A stretch of DNA of 64,000 nt from Aquificales bacterium (GTDB lineage Bacteria > Aquificota > Aquificia > Aquificales > Aquificaceae). Under the pieces are notes generated by a model. That model saw nothing but the letters and a program-made list of their open reading frames with translations, was not told the DNA's origin and ran no database searches. Below are positions 27,303-36,212 of the stretch, piece after piece. The stretch covers positions 57,104-121,103 of the forward strand of contig JALWBR010000012.1 of NCBI GenBank assembly GCA_027037055.1, given 5' to 3'. The position numbers and the translations under genes are program-made. Positions within the stretch are counted from its first letter, which is position 1. Every line of letters starts with the position of its first letter.

Positions 27303-27801
27303 TACCAATTTTTTCATTACACCCTATAGGAATTGGTACGCTCCCGATATCCTTCCTGCATTTTGGGATAGATTGGCTGAAGTGGTCAATTCAGTTAATA
27401 ACATTTACACAATAGACAAAGTTAGAGATGAGCTTAAGATTGGACAGGATTGGTTATGGGATTGGTTCCGGCAAAATTTCCCGCAAGGGAAAATACTTTC
27501 GAGCTCTTTTTACTGGCGTTCATATCCTAAAGTGGTCAAGTGGGTTAGAGATCAAACGCAGGATGGCCGCTTCACTACAGCTGCAAAAGACGAGTTTTTG
27601 AATAAAGGTGCGGATCCGTTTATAGTGGCTTGCGCTTTATCTTTTAAAGACTCAGGAGCAATGCCTGTTGTGACAACCCAAGAAAGAAATGACCCGAACT
27701 GCAGGAGTAAGGTGTTGATACCTGTTGTTTGTAATGATTTTGGTATCAGTACTACTAATATTCTTCAGTTTATAAGAACCTTCAATATAAAGATTACATG
27801 A
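27283..27801 (+). CDS. DUF4411 PIN-like protein, probable toxin
   Basis: The N-terminus reads EVYILDTNFFITPYRNWYAP, with the PIN-type acidic residue D7 followed by TN. A late acidic cluster DEFLNKGADPFIVACAL and the VVTTQERNDP block complete a PIN-like fold. About 172 residues. The start is taken as TTG at 27283 because AGGAGGG lies about 5 nt before it; the frame is open from a GTG at 27244. It overlaps the antitoxin by 20 bp, a translational coupling common in toxin-antitoxin pairs. RNA cleavage is the expected activity, not shown here. Confidence 0.8.
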   Translation: MEVYILDTNFFITPYRNWYAPDILPAFWDRLAEVVNSVNNIYTIDKVRDELKIGQDWLWDWFRQNFPQGKILSSSFYWRSYPKVVKWVRDQTQDGRFTTAAKDEFLNKGADPFIVACALSFKDSGAMPVVTTQERNDPNCRSKVLIPVVCNDFGISTTNILQFIRTFNIKIT

Positions 27802-27836
27802 AACTACCCGCTGCTCTCGTGGATGTGGAGTATGGT

Positions 27837-28361
27837 TTATAGTCCAGATTCGTCTATTTGCTGAGATTTGAGGTGGATTTCCTCTTTTTTGGCTTGTTTC
27901 ATCAAGGGTCTATTGTAGTACTGCACATATAAGGTATAGTCGGTGAGCTCATTAGAACACCTAACATGCACATACACACTCCCTTTGCTTATAGTATAAT
28001 TTGTATCAAAAAAAGAGAAAGCTTCTTTTCTTCTCGTTTTATATTTTCGTTCCAAAGTTTTAAGAATAGCTTCTAGGCGAGTAAGACACTCATTCTCTTC
28101 CAATCCCCTGTCTACGCCCCAGACACTGTATACCCTCTTTGATATGGGTGCCGCCATCACGTAATATTCCGTTAACAGCCTTACTTTTATGGGGGGATCA
28201 ATCATGTAAAGAGGTTTCCCATCCGTTGTTTCTGAAGTTTCTATAACCTTAAGCTTATCCAGAGAAAACCCGAACTTAATTCCAAAAGCGCCGGTTATCT
28301 CCTGGGATAACAAGCAGACAGAAAAAACAAGTATAGCTAAAGTTGAAGCAGCGATTATCAT
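27837..28361 (-). CDS. Exported protein of unknown function
   Basis: Not recognised. 174 residues with an N-terminal signal-like segment (MIIAASTLAILVFSVCLLSQ), then a mixed domain with C-terminal beta strands (SVYVHVRCSNELTDYTLYVQ) and a charged tail. AAGGAGGTG precedes the ATG at 28361, so it is likely a real gene. It lies convergent to the toxin gene, inside the accessory island, with no clear partner. Confidence 0.6.
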   Translation of the reverse strand: MIIAASTLAILVFSVCLLSQEITGAFGIKFGFSLDKLKVIETSETTDGKPLYMIDPPIKVRLLTEYYVMAAPISKRVYSVWGVDRGLEENECLTRLEAILKTLERKYKTRRKEAFSFFDTNYTISKGSVYVHVRCSNELTDYTLYVQYYNRPLMKQAKKEEIHLKSQQIDESGL

Positions 28362-28472
28362 TATTGTTACACCTCCTTCACATTTTTGTATAAGTTTATA
28401 ATATAGACAAAGAAAGGGAAAGATAATAAAAAATGAATCAAATTAGCAAATAGAATAAAGCTTAGGAAAAGA

Positions 28473-29258
28473 ATGATGAACAGGATAAACTTTGAACTTC
28501 TTGCTGTAAAATTGGGGGATGCTATAAAGTATAGTAAAAGCGTAAACGAAATAGAAAGAATAGCAAGGGCAACATTAAGAATAGGTAAAAGGCACTTTGA
28601 GAATGATTACATTACCTCGGTTAGAGCTAAAACTATATATGACTGGATTAAGTCCCTTGAACTGGCAAGCTTAACACAAGAGGAAAAGATCAAAAGGTGT
28701 ATTTCTTTTATTGAAGCATTAGAATTAGATGAAAAAAATAAGAAGGAAATGTATAAGCTCTTATGCCACGACAGGGCAAAAACAATATCATTTGGTGATC
28801 TGGTGCAGAATTTAAGAAAATTACCGATTGAGCCGTTGCTTATTGAAAATTTGGAGAAAAGGTTATTTGAGGTTGAAAAATGCATAGAAAACAAAGCATT
28901 TTTAGCTGCAATCACTTTGATGGGAAGTATTCTTGAAGGGTTACTGCTTGCAGTTGTTGCTTTAAAACCAAAGGAAGCTAATTTATCTAAATCAGCCCCA
29001 AAGAACAAAAACGGAAAAGTTAAAAAATTTCATGAATGGACTTTAACTGATTTGATTTCTGTTGCTCACGATTGTAGATGGATAGATGCGGATGTTAAAG
29101 ATTTTAGTGATCAACTCAGGGATTATAGAAATATGATCCATCCTTATCACCAAATTAGGAAAGGAATATATCCAGATTTTGATACAGTTAAGATATGTTG
29201 GGAGGTCCTTAAGGCAGCAATTAACGATTTAACATACACATGTACAAATAATCCATAA
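28473..29258 (+). CDS. HEPN-like C-terminal domain protein, possible defence or toxin role
   Basis: Not assigned to a named family. The 261 residues are all-helical in appearance. The last third looks like a HEPN domain: AAITLMGSILEGLLLAVV (helix with E155), then LRDYRNMIHPYHQ with R216, R219 and H223 in the Rx4-6H arrangement of HEPN ribonucleases. The N-terminal 110 residues are unknown. AGGAAA precedes two consecutive ATG codons. It lies between an exported unknown and dnaA in a segment with atypical codon use. Abortive-infection-type function is inferred only. Confidence 0.6.
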   Translation: MMNRINFELLAVKLGDAIKYSKSVNEIERIARATLRIGKRHFENDYITSVRAKTIYDWIKSLELASLTQEEKIKRCISFIEALELDEKNKKEMYKLLCHDRAKTISFGDLVQNLRKLPIEPLLIENLEKRLFEVEKCIENKAFLAAITLMGSILEGLLLAVVALKPKEANLSKSAPKNKNGKVKKFHEWTLTDLISVAHDCRWIDADVKDFSDQLRDYRNMIHPYHQIRKGIYPDFDTVKICWEVLKAAINDLTYTCTNNP

Positions 29259-29282
29259 AAAATCCTCCATAAACTCCAAAAA

Positions 29283-30503
29283 TTAATTAGAAGATTTTAT
29301 CCTGTTTTCAATAACGGACAAGCTGTAGCAGAATTTTCTGTCCTTCTTTTTTCTTTGCTCTACTTTATTTATGGCGTGTATAACGGATGTGTGATCCTTT
29401 AAACCAAAAGCCCTGCCTATTTGGATAAGAGAGACTTCCTCCATCAATTTTTTTGATATATACATGCATATATGCCTTGCATCCGCTATTTTCTTTTTCC
29501 TTGAACCCTTCTCAAGATCCTCTGGATTAAGTCCGTAAAAGTTTGCAACTATACGCTTGATACGGTCAAAAGATATTCCCTCCTCCTTATCCGATTCAAG
29601 GTCTTCCATACCGTACACCTTTAATCTTGCTATAGCCCCTTCCACACTTCTTACATTATCTTCCGTATTTTCAAGAATGTAATTAACTATATCCCTTGTG
29701 GGATGTATGTTATGTTCTTTAAGTTTTTTAATTACTATGTTTCTCTTTGTTTCCATATCAATATCAAGCTCCATTATAAGCCCCGCTGTGAATCTGTTTA
29801 TAAGCCTATCGGATAGATCTGTCAGCTCCTTTGGATGTCTGTCACTTGTGAGAACTATCTGTTTGCCCAACATGTAAAGATTGTTGAAAATATTAAAGAG
29901 CTCCACCTGGGTTCTCTCCTTATTTCTTAAAAACTGTATATCGTCTATAAGTAAAACATCAACCTCTTTGTATTTATCCCTGAAACCATCAAGGTTGTTT
30001 TTCCTCAACATTCTTATAAGCTCATCAGAAAAATCATTTATTGATTTATAAACCACCCTGTAACCGAGATCCAAGCTGTTATTACCTATGGCGTGCAATA
30101 TATGAGTTTTACCAACACCCACCCTTCCGTATATAACAAGGGGGTTGTAGAGATTTCCGGGATTCTCAGACACTTCCCTTGCCACCTGGTAAACTATTTT
30201 GTTACTGCTACCCACCACAAAGTTATCAAATGTATATCGTGAACATACACCGCTGTTATATATCCTTTCCTTCTCTTCTTCCTTTTCCGGTTGCCTTCTC
30301 TCAACCACCCTTATATTAGGATTACTGACACCCCTAAGGAGAAATTCCTCAGCCCACCTTTTGAATTCACTGTTCGGTGCTATAAGTACAAATCCTGTAC
30401 CGTTCCTTTTGATTTCAAACTTACTGAGAAGGTTAAGGATGCTCCTGTTTGCCTCTATTTTGCAGAGACTAATAAGGCTTTCAATTCCTTCCTTTGTGGT
30501 CAT
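29283..30503 (-). CDS. dnaA: Chromosomal replication initiator DnaA
   Basis: AAA+ initiator. Walker A is YGRVGVGKTHIL and Walker B is VDVLLIDDIQF. Domain IV has ADARHICMYISKKLM and the DnaA-box-reading DHTSVIHAINKVEQ. At 406 residues it is short because domains I and II are compact. GGAG precedes the ATG. The nearby gaps show no cluster of DnaA boxes, and dnaN is not adjacent, so the origin is not obviously here. Confidence 0.97.
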   Translation of the reverse strand: MTTKEGIESLISLCKIEANRSILNLLSKFEIKRNGTGFVLIAPNSEFKRWAEEFLLRGVSNPNIRVVERRQPEKEEEKERIYNSGVCSRYTFDNFVVGSSNKIVYQVAREVSENPGNLYNPLVIYGRVGVGKTHILHAIGNNSLDLGYRVVYKSINDFSDELIRMLRKNNLDGFRDKYKEVDVLLIDDIQFLRNKERTQVELFNIFNNLYMLGKQIVLTSDRHPKELTDLSDRLINRFTAGLIMELDIDMETKRNIVIKKLKEHNIHPTRDIVNYILENTEDNVRSVEGAIARLKVYGMEDLESDKEEGISFDRIKRIVANFYGLNPEDLEKGSRKKKIADARHICMYISKKLMEEVSLIQIGRAFGLKDHTSVIHAINKVEQRKKKDRKFCYSLSVIENRIKSSN

Positions 30504-30603
30504 GGGTTTCTCCTTCGGAAAGGTTATAGGTCTTATGATATACCTCGGGATTAAATCCGAGTTCTGCTAAATTCCAAGAAGTATGATTGCTTTATCAATA
30601 GGA

Positions 30604-30618
30604 CTAAAAAGTTTTTAG
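30604..30618. repeat. AT-rich perfect inverted repeat between ymdB and dnaA
   Basis: CTAAAAA-G-TTTTTAG sits in the 140-bp gap upstream of dnaA. It could be part of a weak terminator for ymdB or an unwinding-prone site. No function is claimed. Confidence 0.4.
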
Positions 30619-30644
30619 ACTTCAGAGAAAACGATCTCCCTTCC

Positions 30645-31442
30645 CTATCTCAGTTCCTCCTTTCTAATTAATTTCTTGATTCTTCTTATATTTTCCGCCC
30701 TGCCGGTTTTCTCATCAATGTCAACTATAAGAGCGTTAAAGACAATATCACCGTCACCTACCTCAAACTTTTGAGGCACACCGTAAAGAAACCGATGAAG
30801 TGGCTGATCGGGTTTAACGCCTATCACGGAATACCACGGTCCTGTCATCCCCACATCCGTAATATAAGCTGTACCCTTTTTTAAAATACACTCGTCCGCG
30901 GTGGGTACATGGGTATGGGTTCCGTAAACCAAGGAAGCCCTCCCGTCCGCATATATTCCGAACGCCCACTTTTCTGATGTAACCTCACCGTGAAAATCAA
31001 CAATAATTATTTTGGTTTTCTCAATTACTTCTTTATATATGCTATCAAAGGTTCTGAAGGGATTCTCAAGATTGCAATCAAGGTAAATCCTGCCCATCAG
31101 ATTTATCACGCAGTACTTTACACCATTTTTTTCAAATATTCCAAAACCTCTACCAGGTGTTCCCACGGGATGGTTGGCAGGTCTTATAAGGTTTTCAGCC
31201 CTGTCTATGAATTTAAATATCTCCTTTCTGTCCCATATATGATTGCCCCCGGTTATAACATCAACCCCCATAGCCTTCACCTCATTGTAAACCTTTTCCG
31301 TTATACCAAAACCCCCCGCAATGTTTTCTCCGTTGATTATGACCACATCTATATCTTCCTCATTCCTTAAGGCGGGTAATAGACGGGAAAGTGCCCTCCT
31401 GCCGGGAGAGCCTATTATATCACCGAGTATAAGAAATCTCAT
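30645..31442 (-). CDS. ymdB: YmdB-family metallophosphoesterase
   Basis: Calcineurin-fold phosphodiesterase of 265 residues. It begins MRFLILGDIIGSPGRRALSR, with NGENIAGGFG, TGGNHIWD, VDFHGEVTSEK and GTHTHVPTAD all present. Bacillus YmdB acts on 2',3'-cyclic nucleotides and affects gene expression; its gene neighbours rny there, as here. The tRNA-Leu(CAG) gene lies 15 bp upstream, between rny and ymdB. Confidence 0.93.
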   Translation of the reverse strand: MRFLILGDIIGSPGRRALSRLLPALRNEEDIDVVIINGENIAGGFGITEKVYNEVKAMGVDVITGGNHIWDRKEIFKFIDRAENLIRPANHPVGTPGRGFGIFEKNGVKYCVINLMGRIYLDCNLENPFRTFDSIYKEVIEKTKIIIVDFHGEVTSEKWAFGIYADGRASLVYGTHTHVPTADECILKKGTAYITDVGMTGPWYSVIGVKPDQPLHRFLYGVPQKFEVGDGDIVFNALIVDIDEKTGRAENIRRIKKLIRKEELR

Positions 31443-31457
31443 AACTCCGCTTACTTA

Positions 31458-31541
31458 TGCGGGTGGAGGGAGTCGAACCCTCACGCCCTTGCGGGCACCG
31501 GATCCTGAGTCCGGCGCGTCTGCCAGTTCCGCCACACCCGC
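31458..31541 (-). tRNA. tRNA-Leu (anticodon CAG)
   Basis: The acceptor stem pairs GCGGGTG with CACCCGC. The anticodon stem CCGGA/TCCGG encloses CTCAGGA, giving CAG for CUG codons. The variable arm is long (TGCCCGCAAGGGCGT). CCA is not encoded; TAA follows the discriminator. The D arm is identical to that of the other Leu tRNA (GCGGAACTGGCAGACGCG). It lies between rny and ymdB on the same strand and may be processed from that transcript. Confidence 0.95.
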
Positions 31542-31557
31542 AAATAATACTTATATT

Positions 31558-33123
31558 TTACCTCGCATACTCTATATGTCTCGTCTCTCTTATAACCACC
31601 ACCTTTATCTGTCCAGGATACTCCATCTCTTCTTCAATCCTCTGAGCTATATCCTTTGAAAGTTTGTATGCCTTTTCGTCATCCACCTCTTCTGGATTAA
31701 CTATAACCCTTATTTCCCTACCCGCTTGAATTGCGTAAGCATTGGCAACACCCTCAAAGGATTTAATAATCTCCTCAAGCTTCTCAAGTCTTTTAAGGTA
31801 AGCCTCAAGGGTTTCCCGTCTTGCACCAGGTCTGGCAGCGGAAAGGGCGTCCGCGGCACATACGAGGGCAACTTCGGGATACTTAACGGGTTCTTCCTCA
31901 TGGTGTGCCTTTATGGCATTTAAAACAGCCTCCGGCTCTCCGTATTTCTTACACAGATCTATACCTATATCGGTGTGAGATCCCCCGAGCTCGTGAGAAA
32001 TTGACTTGCCTATATCATGAAGCAAGCCTGCCCTTCTTGCAAGCTTTGCATCAAGCCCGAGTTCTTCCGCCATAAGTCCTGCAATGTAAGCGACCTCCTT
32101 TGAATGAAGTAATACATTTTGAGAATAGCTGGTCCTGAAGTAAAGCTTACCTATGTAGTAATAAAGCCCTGGGTTTATGTCATGAAGATCCAATTCAAAG
32201 GCTGCCTCCTCTCCCAGTTTTCTTATCTTCTCATCCATTTCCTTCTTAACCTCTTCAACCACCTCCTCTATTCTTGCGGGATGAATTCTACCGTCTTGTA
32301 TAAGTTTCTCAAGGGCTTCCTTGGCAATCTCCCTCCTCAGCGGATCAAAAGAGGATATAGTAACGATATCGGGTGTGTCATCAATTATAAGATCAACCCC
32401 AGTAAGGAGTTCAAAGGTCCTTATATTCCTTCCCTCCCTTCCTATAATCCTACCCTTAAACTCATTGCTCGGAAGTTCTACGGATGTGGTCGTATAGTTA
32501 ATGGCTATCTGGGGGGCAAGCCTTTGCACCGCGGTGGTTATAATATCCTTAGCTCTCAGTTCAGCTTTTGCCTTTGCCTCTTCCTCAATCCTTTTCATTA
32601 TCCTTACCGCTTCCGCCTGGGCTTCTTCCCTAACCCTGTTCAGGAGTTCCTCCTTAGCTTCCTCCTTTGTCAAAGAGGCTATCCTCTGCAGTTCAAGAAT
32701 TTCTTTCTCCTTTAGTTCCTCAACCTCCTTCCTTTCCTTTTCCAGTTCCCTTTGTGCCTCTTCAAGCTTCCTCTCCTTCTCTTCAACACTTTTTTCAAGA
32801 TTCCTTATCTCCCGTTCCAAAGCTCGCAAGTCCCTTTCCCATTTGTATATCTCTTCCTCTCTTTTCTCAAGGGACTGCCACTTCCTATCAAGACTCCTTT
32901 CCCTCTCATTCAGCAATCTTTCCCTCTCCTCTACCTCTTCCCACCTTCTTGATAGCTCAGCTTCTACCTCTTCTTTGTATTTGAGCTTAATCCTTTCCAA
33001 ATCTTCCTCCGTAAAGGAGGGTTTTTGTTCTTGATTTTTTTTACCTACAAGCAGATATGCAATACCTCCTCCGATGATAATACCCACAACGGCTGTTATT
33101 ATCACAAGTGTAACAACATCCAT
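31558..33123 (-). CDS. rny: Ribonuclease Y
   Basis: Membrane-anchored endoribonuclease that starts mRNA decay. One N-terminal membrane segment (residues 2-26) is followed by a long coiled coil (about 45-200), a KH domain with GREGRNIR (about 228-235), and an HD domain with [12 protein letters not shown]. 521 residues. AGGAGGAGG lies before the ATG, 5 bp after ygfA. The downstream tRNA and ymdB are on the same strand. Confidence 0.97.
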   Translation of the reverse strand: MDVVTLVIITAVVGIIIGGGIAYLLVGKKNQEQKPSFTEEDLERIKLKYKEEVEAELSRRWEEVEERERLLNERERSLDRKWQSLEKREEEIYKWERDLRALEREIRNLEKSVEEKERKLEEAQRELEKERKEVEELKEKEILELQRIASLTKEEAKEELLNRVREEAQAEAVRIMKRIEEEAKAKAELRAKDIITTAVQRLAPQIAINYTTTSVELPSNEFKGRIIGREGRNIRTFELLTGVDLIIDDTPDIVTISSFDPLRREIAKEALEKLIQDGRIHPARIEEVVEEVKKEMDEKIRKLGEEAAFELDLHDINPGLYYYIGKLYFRTSYSQNVLLHSKEVAYIAGLMAEELGLDAKLARRAGLLHDIGKSISHELGGSHTDIGIDLCKKYGEPEAVLNAIKAHHEEEPVKYPEVALVCAADALSAARPGARRETLEAYLKRLEKLEEIIKSFEGVANAYAIQAGREIRVIVNPEEVDDEKAYKLSKDIAQRIEEEMEYPGQIKVVVIRETRHIEYAR

Positions 33124-33128
33124 CTTCT

Positions 33129-33680
33129 CTACCTCCTCCTAAATATGTGATGGGGGGTAACAACAATATCTACGGGTACATCCCACTCATCGCGGGGAAT
33201 TCTATCAAAAATTTGAAAATCAAAAGCGATACCTATTTTGAAGGCGGTTACCTTACGGAGAAACCTATCGTAAAATCCTTTTCCAAAGCCTATTCTAAAA
33301 CCGTCCTTGTCAAAGGCAAGACCCGGAACAAAAACAACATCAATGCTATCTTCATCAATACGCTCTCCGCAGGAAGGTTCATAAACACCAAAGGCACCCT
33401 TCCTAAAATTGGATAGGCTCTCTACCTTAACAGCTTTTATTTCATTCCCTTTAACAACTGGGAAAGCTACACATTTACCGCCCATAAGAAGGGATTGCAC
33501 AAGAGGCAGTATATCGGGTTCACCCTTAAGAGGATAGTAAAATAAGAAACACCTTCCCCTTTTAACCTTATCAATCCGACAAAGCCTCTCCCTTATTTTG
33601 GAAGATAATCCAGTATATTCCTCCTTACTTAAAGCTTTCCTGTTATCTATGACAAACCTTCTTATATCTTCCTTTACCAA
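33129..33680 (-). CDS. ygfA: 5-Formyltetrahydrofolate cyclo-ligase family protein
   Basis: Recycles 5-formyl-THF to 5,10-methenyl-THF. The phosphate-binding block is [20 protein letters not shown], followed by YDRFL; 183 residues. The start is TTG at 33680, with AAGGAGG 7 nt upstream. That site can be hidden by a hairpin with an exactly complementary CCTCCTT just before it. 6S RNA is encoded immediately upstream on the same strand, the same order as ssrS-ygfA in Escherichia coli. Confidence 0.9.
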   Translation of the reverse strand: MVKEDIRRFVIDNRKALSKEEYTGLSSKIRERLCRIDKVKRGRCFLFYYPLKGEPDILPLVQSLLMGGKCVAFPVVKGNEIKAVKVESLSNFRKGAFGVYEPSCGERIDEDSIDVVFVPGLAFDKDGFRIGFGKGFYDRFLRKVTAFKIGIAFDFQIFDRIPRDEWDVPVDIVVTPHHIFRRR

Positions 33681-33687
33681 TCTTCCA

Positions 33688-33703
33688 CCTCCTTAGAAGG
33701 AGG
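33688..33703 (-). promoter_or_regulatory. Hairpin that can hide the ygfA ribosome site
   Basis: On the minus strand CCTCCT-TCTA-AGGAGG forms a perfect 6-bp stem with a 4-nt loop. The 3' arm is the Shine-Dalgarno sequence of ygfA. The 5' arm equals the anti-Shine-Dalgarno end of 16S rRNA. Folding would block initiation. Confidence 0.5.
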
Positions 33704-33720
33704 GGAAGGCAAGTGATATC

Positions 33721-33885
33721 ACCCGCCCTTGCCGTGGGGAACAGAGACCATGGAGGGCCTCCTTTTTTAAGGTGGGTACCCTCTCGGAAGCCCCCGCTCA
33801 AGCGGGAGTCTCCCGAAGCCCGGGTTCCCTAGAGGCTCCCATGTAGGCCCCAAACAAAATCCCTGCTCCCACGAACAGGGCAGGC
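33721..33885 (-). ncRNA. ssrS: 6S RNA
   Basis: The gap between pheT and ygfA encodes a long rod-like RNA. The closing stem pairs 33885-33868 with 33721-33738: 18 positions with only two mismatches (GCCUGCCC...CGUGGG with CCCACGG...GGGCGGGU). Inside are GC-rich helices (CUCCCGCUUGAGCGGG) and unpaired central stretches, the shape of 6S RNA, which mimics an open promoter and binds RNA polymerase. Position just before ygfA matches the classic ssrS-ygfA pair. The 5' end touches the pheT stop codon. Exact ends are estimated. Confidence 0.8.
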
Positions 33886-36191
33886 TAACGGATTTTCACT
33901 CCATATTTCTCCTCAAGCTTACTTATCAGCTCACCAACAATTTCATTAACCTCTTCATTGCTGAGGCTTTTTTCATAACTCCTCATATAAAGCCTCAAAC
34001 CAACACTTTTCTTGCCTTCCCCTAAGCTATCACTCCTGTAAACATCAAACACCTTCACCTCTTCAACCATTTTACCCAAAAGGGATTTTATATCTCTTAA
34101 TAATTTATATACCGAAATATTTTTGTCCATCAGAAGGGCTAAGTCCCTGATAACAGGGGGATATTTAGACAACGGCTCGTATCTTTTAATACCCCTTCCG
34201 TACCCTACCCTATCAAGATTTATCTCCAGGTAATAAGAAACCCCGTCCAGATCGTATTTATCAGTTATTTCGGAACTCAATCTACCCGCCACACCTACCC
34301 TTTCATCCCCCGCATATATATACCCTCCCATATCTTTCACAAAGATAGGTATATCTCCTAATTCAACAACCATAGGAATATCAAGCACCTTAGACATACC
34401 CACTATTATGGAAGAAATATCCTTAAATGTCCACCTTTCCTCCGGATATATCCTTTTGTACCCCTTTAATAACACCCCTACATGAAGCTCTTCCCTGTCG
34501 GAAAAGACACGGGATATTTCAAATATTCCCATATCCCTGTTATAGTTGCTCACATTGTAAGATGCGGTTCTTAAAAGTGATTTAAGCAGTGACCTCCTCA
34601 GTATTTTCTCCGTTACATTGAGAGGATTGAGTACCTCTACGGGCTTTCCATCTCTATTAAAGGGGTCAAGATCTTCCTCATCCTCAAAGGGAAGATTTAT
34701 AACCTCGGTTAACCCGTTTGAGATGAGAAAGTTCCTTATCTCGGTTATATAATCCCTCCTCCTTTCTGCGTAGGAAGGCAGATATAAAGGTTCGGATCCG
34801 TACTCTTGATACCCCCTACCCCTCATTATCTCCTCAATAATATCCACATCCCTTTTTATATCAAAACTGCGATAAGAAGGTACAACTACCTTTATACCTT
34901 CCCGCGATCTCTCCGGTGCGAAACCCAGTCTCTTCAAGAACAAAACATCCCTATCATCAATAGCCCTACCCGTATATTTACTGTACTTTTCTCCCGACAA
35001 ATGTATGATGAGGGGCTTATAGGGTTTTTTATAAACATCCTTAACCGCTACAACCTTCCCTCCCGCAAACTTAACCATCATCTCTACAGCAAGATCCTGA
35101 GCATTCCTTAGATGTTCTATATCCACATTCCTTTCAAATCTGTATGAACTATCAGTCGTTATACCAAGCCTTTTTGAAGATGATCTTACCCGTGAAGGAT
35201 TAAAGTAGGCAGCTTCAAGAAGTATATTTTTTGTGTTTTTCTCAACACCCGTTTCTTTGCCTCCCACCACACCCGCCACAGCAACTGGCATCCTTCTGTC
35301 CGCAATTACGAGGATCCCTTCATCAAGCCTCTTCTCCTCTCCATCAAGGGTTACGATACTCTCACCCTTATTTGAAGATCTTACTACTATACCTCCCTCA
35401 AGCTTATCCAGATCAAAAGCATGAAGGGGTTGTCCTTCCTGAAGCATTATGTAATTGGTAATATCAACTATATTGTTGATAATTTTTATTCCGGATAGGA
35501 AAAGCCTCTTCCTTATAAGAAGGGGAGAGGTATCTATGCTTACATCTTTGATTATTACACCCCTGTATCTGTAACAGTCTTCGTCCTCTATATCTATACT
35601 TATATCACCCGTGTCCTGGTAGGAAGGATAGGAAGGTGAAATCATCTCCTTATTAAAGAGGGCTGAAATCTCCCTTGCCACACCTCTTACACTCAAAAGG
35701 TCTCCCCTGTTGGGAAGTATATCCAACTCAATTACATACTCCCCTTCACCGAGTGAGGAAAGCACATCTGTTCCCAGCTCTTCATTTCCGTCACCGATTA
35801 TGGGTTCATTCTTTAAGGAGTCTATCCCAAGATCGTAGTAGGTTACGAGGATCCCTTCAGAAAGGACATCCCCAAATTTTTTTGCCCTTATCCTGTTTCC
35901 GTTTACAACCGCCCCTTCTGGAGCAACCGCAACAATTACATTCTCCGAAGGATCCTTCCATGCGGAGACAACCTTAAGTTTTCTATCACCTATGTTTATA
36001 AGAAGCACATTTAGATCTTCACCCAAGGGTTCAACGGTCTCAACCATACCCCATATAACACCCTCAGAACGGAAGGAAAATCTTTCACATGAAGCCTCCA
36101 CAGAATGCATTGAAAGTTTATGATAAACCTCTTCCGGATCAAGGGAGTCAATATCAATAAACTCCTTAAGCCATGAAAAGGGAAACTTCAT
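33885..36191 (-). CDS. pheT: Phenylalanyl-tRNA synthetase beta subunit
   Basis: It begins MKFPFSWLKEFIDIDSLDPE. A tRNA-binding OB-type domain follows, then B3/B4 (LPNRGDLLSVRGVAREISAL), B5, the class II-like core (EVINLPFEDEEDL, VLNPLNVTEKILRRSLL) and a C-terminal anticodon-binding domain (YPPVIRDLALLMDKNI). 768 residues, full length. pheS is not adjacent. The upstream TATAAT is 7 nt from the ATG, so it is transcribed separately from flhB although only 21 bp away. Confidence 0.96.
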   Translation of the reverse strand: MKFPFSWLKEFIDIDSLDPEEVYHKLSMHSVEASCERFSFRSEGVIWGMVETVEPLGEDLNVLLINIGDRKLKVVSAWKDPSENVIVAVAPEGAVVNGNRIRAKKFGDVLSEGILVTYYDLGIDSLKNEPIIGDGNEELGTDVLSSLGEGEYVIELDILPNRGDLLSVRGVAREISALFNKEMISPSYPSYQDTGDISIDIEDEDCYRYRGVIIKDVSIDTSPLLIRKRLFLSGIKIINNIVDITNYIMLQEGQPLHAFDLDKLEGGIVVRSSNKGESIVTLDGEEKRLDEGILVIADRRMPVAVAGVVGGKETGVEKNTKNILLEAAYFNPSRVRSSSKRLGITTDSSYRFERNVDIEHLRNAQDLAVEMMVKFAGGKVVAVKDVYKKPYKPLIIHLSGEKYSKYTGRAIDDRDVLFLKRLGFAPERSREGIKVVVPSYRSFDIKRDVDIIEEIMRGRGYQEYGSEPLYLPSYAERRRDYITEIRNFLISNGLTEVINLPFEDEEDLDPFNRDGKPVEVLNPLNVTEKILRRSLLKSLLRTASYNVSNYNRDMGIFEISRVFSDREELHVGVLLKGYKRIYPEERWTFKDISSIIVGMSKVLDIPMVVELGDIPIFVKDMGGYIYAGDERVGVAGRLSSEITDKYDLDGVSYYLEINLDRVGYGRGIKRYEPLSKYPPVIRDLALLMDKNISVYKLLRDIKSLLGKMVEEVKVFDVYRSDSLGEGKKSVGLRLYMRSYEKSLSNEEVNEIVGELISKLEEKYGVKIR

Positions 36192-36198
36192 CTAATCT

Positions 36199-36204
36199 AT
36201 TATA
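36199..36204 (-). promoter_or_regulatory. -10 box of pheT, 7 nt before its ATG
   Basis: Minus-strand TATAAT in the 21-bp gap after flhB, no Shine-Dalgarno sequence. Suggests a leaderless mRNA. Confidence 0.5.
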
Positions 36205-36212
36205 CCGACTGA

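Noticed and set aside
30604..30618. Intrinsic terminator of ymdB
   Set aside because: The stem is only A-T pairs plus one G-C pair with a 1-nt loop, too weak to call a terminator.
29263..30644. Replication origin next to dnaA
   Set aside because: No cluster of TTATCCACA-like boxes in the flanking gaps, no dnaN neighbour, only one AT-rich inverted repeat.
32501..33034. Long plus-strand frames opposite rny
   Set aside because: Serine/leucine-rich mirror translations of the rny coiled coil, without ribosome sites or homology.
33681..33884. GC-rich gap as a plain terminator region or riboswitch
   Set aside because: The 18-position closing stem, rod shape and position before ygfA fit 6S RNA better. 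No known riboswitch core was recognised.
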